Position numbers and translations under genes: made by a program | Shown here: positions 5,140 to 6,143 of the stretch, piece after piece | Layout of the letters: every line of letters begins with the position of its first letter | How positions within the stretch are numbered: the stretch's first letter is position 1 | From: JBGPIK01 sp041484845 | Lineage (GTDB): Bacteria; Desulfobacterota; Binatia; UBA9968 | DNA: 6,143 bases | Assembly: GCA_041484845.1 (NCBI GenBank) | Contig: JBGPIK010000406.1 | Location: 1-6,143 of the forward strand | Direction: 5' to 3' | Notes under the pieces: generated by a model | What the model was told of the DNA's origin: nothing | Seen by the model: only the letters and a program-made list of their open reading frames with translations | Databases searched by the model: none

Positions 5140-6143
5140 ATGGATTTTAATTTGCCCGAAGAACTGCAAATGTTGCGCGACACGGTGCGGAAGTTTGTCG
5201 ATAACGAACTGATTCCGGTTGAAATGCAAACCCTGGAGAATAACGAGCTCAAGCCCGAAGTCCGTCAGCGGATGGAAAAAAAGACCAAGGACATGGGGCT
5301 GTGGATGTTCGACGTGCCAGAAGTATACGGCGGCGCGGCGCTCGGCAGTCTTGCCCAGGTGGTGGTCTGGGAGCAGATGGCCCGGACCGTCGCTTTACCG
5401 TCGCGCGGACAAGGAATCTTTGGGCCGGAAATCCGCCCGATTCTTTACGCCCTGAACGATGACCAGAAAAAACGCTTCTTCGAACCTATTCTCAGAGGAG
5501 AAAAGCAGTTGTGCTTTATGCAGACCGAACCCGACGCCGGTTCCGATCCGGGGTCGATGAAAACGCGCGCCGTTAGAAAGGGAGACCATTACGTCGTCAA
5601 CGGCACCAAACGTTTTATCACCGCAGCCGATAAGGCGGATTTCGGGCAGCTCATGGCGGTCACCGACCCGGCCAAAGGGTCTCATGGGGGCATCTCGTGC
5701 TTCATGGTCGACATGAAATCGCCGGGACTCAAGATTGTGACGAAATACAAAACCATGATGGGCGAGGAGCCGTGCGAGCTGGTCTTCGACGATCTCAAAA
5801 TACCCGCGGAAAACCTGGTGGGAAAAGAAGGGGAGGGGTTTAAGCTGGCGCAAAAATGGCTCGGCATCGGACGCCTTAAACACGGCGCGCGCGCCTTGGG
5901 AATCGCGGAACGCTGCATAGAGATGGGCTCCCGCTACGCCAAGCAACGCGTCACTTTCGGTAAGCCGCTCTCGGAGCGCCAGGGCATTACGTTTAAGCTG
6001 GCCGATTCCTATGTCGAGCTGCACGCGGCGCGCTTGATGGTTTACCAGGCGGCATGGAAAAATGATCAGAAGGAAGATATTCGCAATGAAGCCTATATGG
6101 CGAAACTTTTTGCCGATGAGATGTCGTTCCGCGTCGTGGATCG
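5140..6143 (+). CDS. Acyl-CoA dehydrogenase, FAD-dependent, 3' partial
   Basis: Acyl-CoA dehydrogenases introduce a trans C2=C3 double bond into acyl-CoA thioesters and pass electrons through FAD to an electron-transfer flavoprotein. The frame is open to the right edge (334 codons of an expected 380-400). In order: the N-terminal helical domain opening MDFNLPEELQMLRDTVRKF; the DMGLWMFDVPEVYGG segment (64-78); the beta-domain signature QTEPDAGSD (128-136); the FAD-contact segment NGTKRFIT (154-161); LVFDDLKIPAENLVGKEGEG (218-233 region); and the C-terminal helical domain GRLKHGARALGIAER then YAKQRVTFGKPLSERQ (266-281), with the Arg and FG-x-P typical of the dimer and FAD interface. The window ends at SFRVVD, just before the usual GG-x-G region, so the catalytic Glu cannot be checked. 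It starts 120 bp after the crotonase gene on the same strand and probably works one step before it. An alternative start is ATG 5137. Confidence 0.95.
   Translation, partial: MDFNLPEELQMLRDTVRKFVDNELIPVEMQTLENNELKPEVRQRMEKKTKDMGLWMFDVPEVYGGAALGSLAQVVVWEQMARTVALPSRGQGIFGPEIRPILYALNDDQKKRFFEPILRGEKQLCFMQTEPDAGSDPGSMKTRAVRKGDHYVVNGTKRFITAADKADFGQLMAVTDPAKGSHGGISCFMVDMKSPGLKIVTKYKTMMGEEPCELVFDDLKIPAENLVGKEGEGFKLAQKWLGIGRLKHGARALGIAERCIEMGSRYAKQRVTFGKPLSERQGITFKLADSYVELHAARLMVYQAAWKNDQKEDIRNEAYMAKLFADEMSFRVVD

Noticed and set aside
5395..6024. Long minus-strand open frame (209 codons) opposite the acyl-CoA dehydrogenase gene
   Set aside because: It lies wholly antisense to a clear acyl-CoA dehydrogenase, has no recognisable domain, and reflects codon bias of the coding strand.

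Overview
The window carries part of an acyl-CoA catabolic locus. All genes are on the + strand, and both ends of the window cut through a gene. The organism looks like a Gram-negative (diderm) bacterium: the two binding proteins have Sec-type signal peptides ending in Ala-X-Ala with no lipobox cysteine, which implies a periplasm. Composition is moderately GC-rich. The mix of a fused CaiB-type CoA-transferase, stand-alone binding proteins and acyl-CoA enzymes recalls environmental lineages such as Binatia/Deltaproteobacteria, Rokubacteria or Tectomicrobia. That placement is an impression from memory, not a demonstrated taxonomy.

Layout. (1) 2-1783: the 3' three quarters of a tandem, two-domain family III (CaiB/BaiF) CoA-transferase. 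Its reading frame is open to the left edge, and the edge falls just after the expected catalytic Asp of domain 1. (2) 1805-2839 and 2949-3983: two tandem paralogous periplasmic solute-binding proteins (AfuA/FbpA-like fold). Both are exactly 344 aa and about 78% identical in the mature part. No permease or ATPase gene is visible. (3) 3984-4200: a 217-bp intergenic region with a perfect -35-like hexamer, a GC-rich palindrome and a very strong Shine-Dalgarno. (4) 4201-5019: a crotonase that closely resembles p-hydroxycinnamoyl-CoA hydratase/lyase (HCHL). (5) 5020-5139: a short spacer with a perfect palindrome and a competing hairpin. (6) 5140-6143: an acyl-CoA dehydrogenase cut off by the right edge before its catalytic Glu.

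How the genes may work together (inference). A carboxylic acid, possibly a phenylpropanoid, would be captured in the periplasm by the binding proteins and activated by CoA transfer. The acyl-CoA dehydrogenase would desaturate it at C2-C3. The HCHL-like crotonase would then hydrate it and perhaps cleave it to an aldehyde plus acetyl-CoA. No aldehyde dehydrogenase, transporter membrane component or regulator is inside the window to test this. No RNA genes, CRISPR arrays, insertion sequences or minus-strand genes were recognised.
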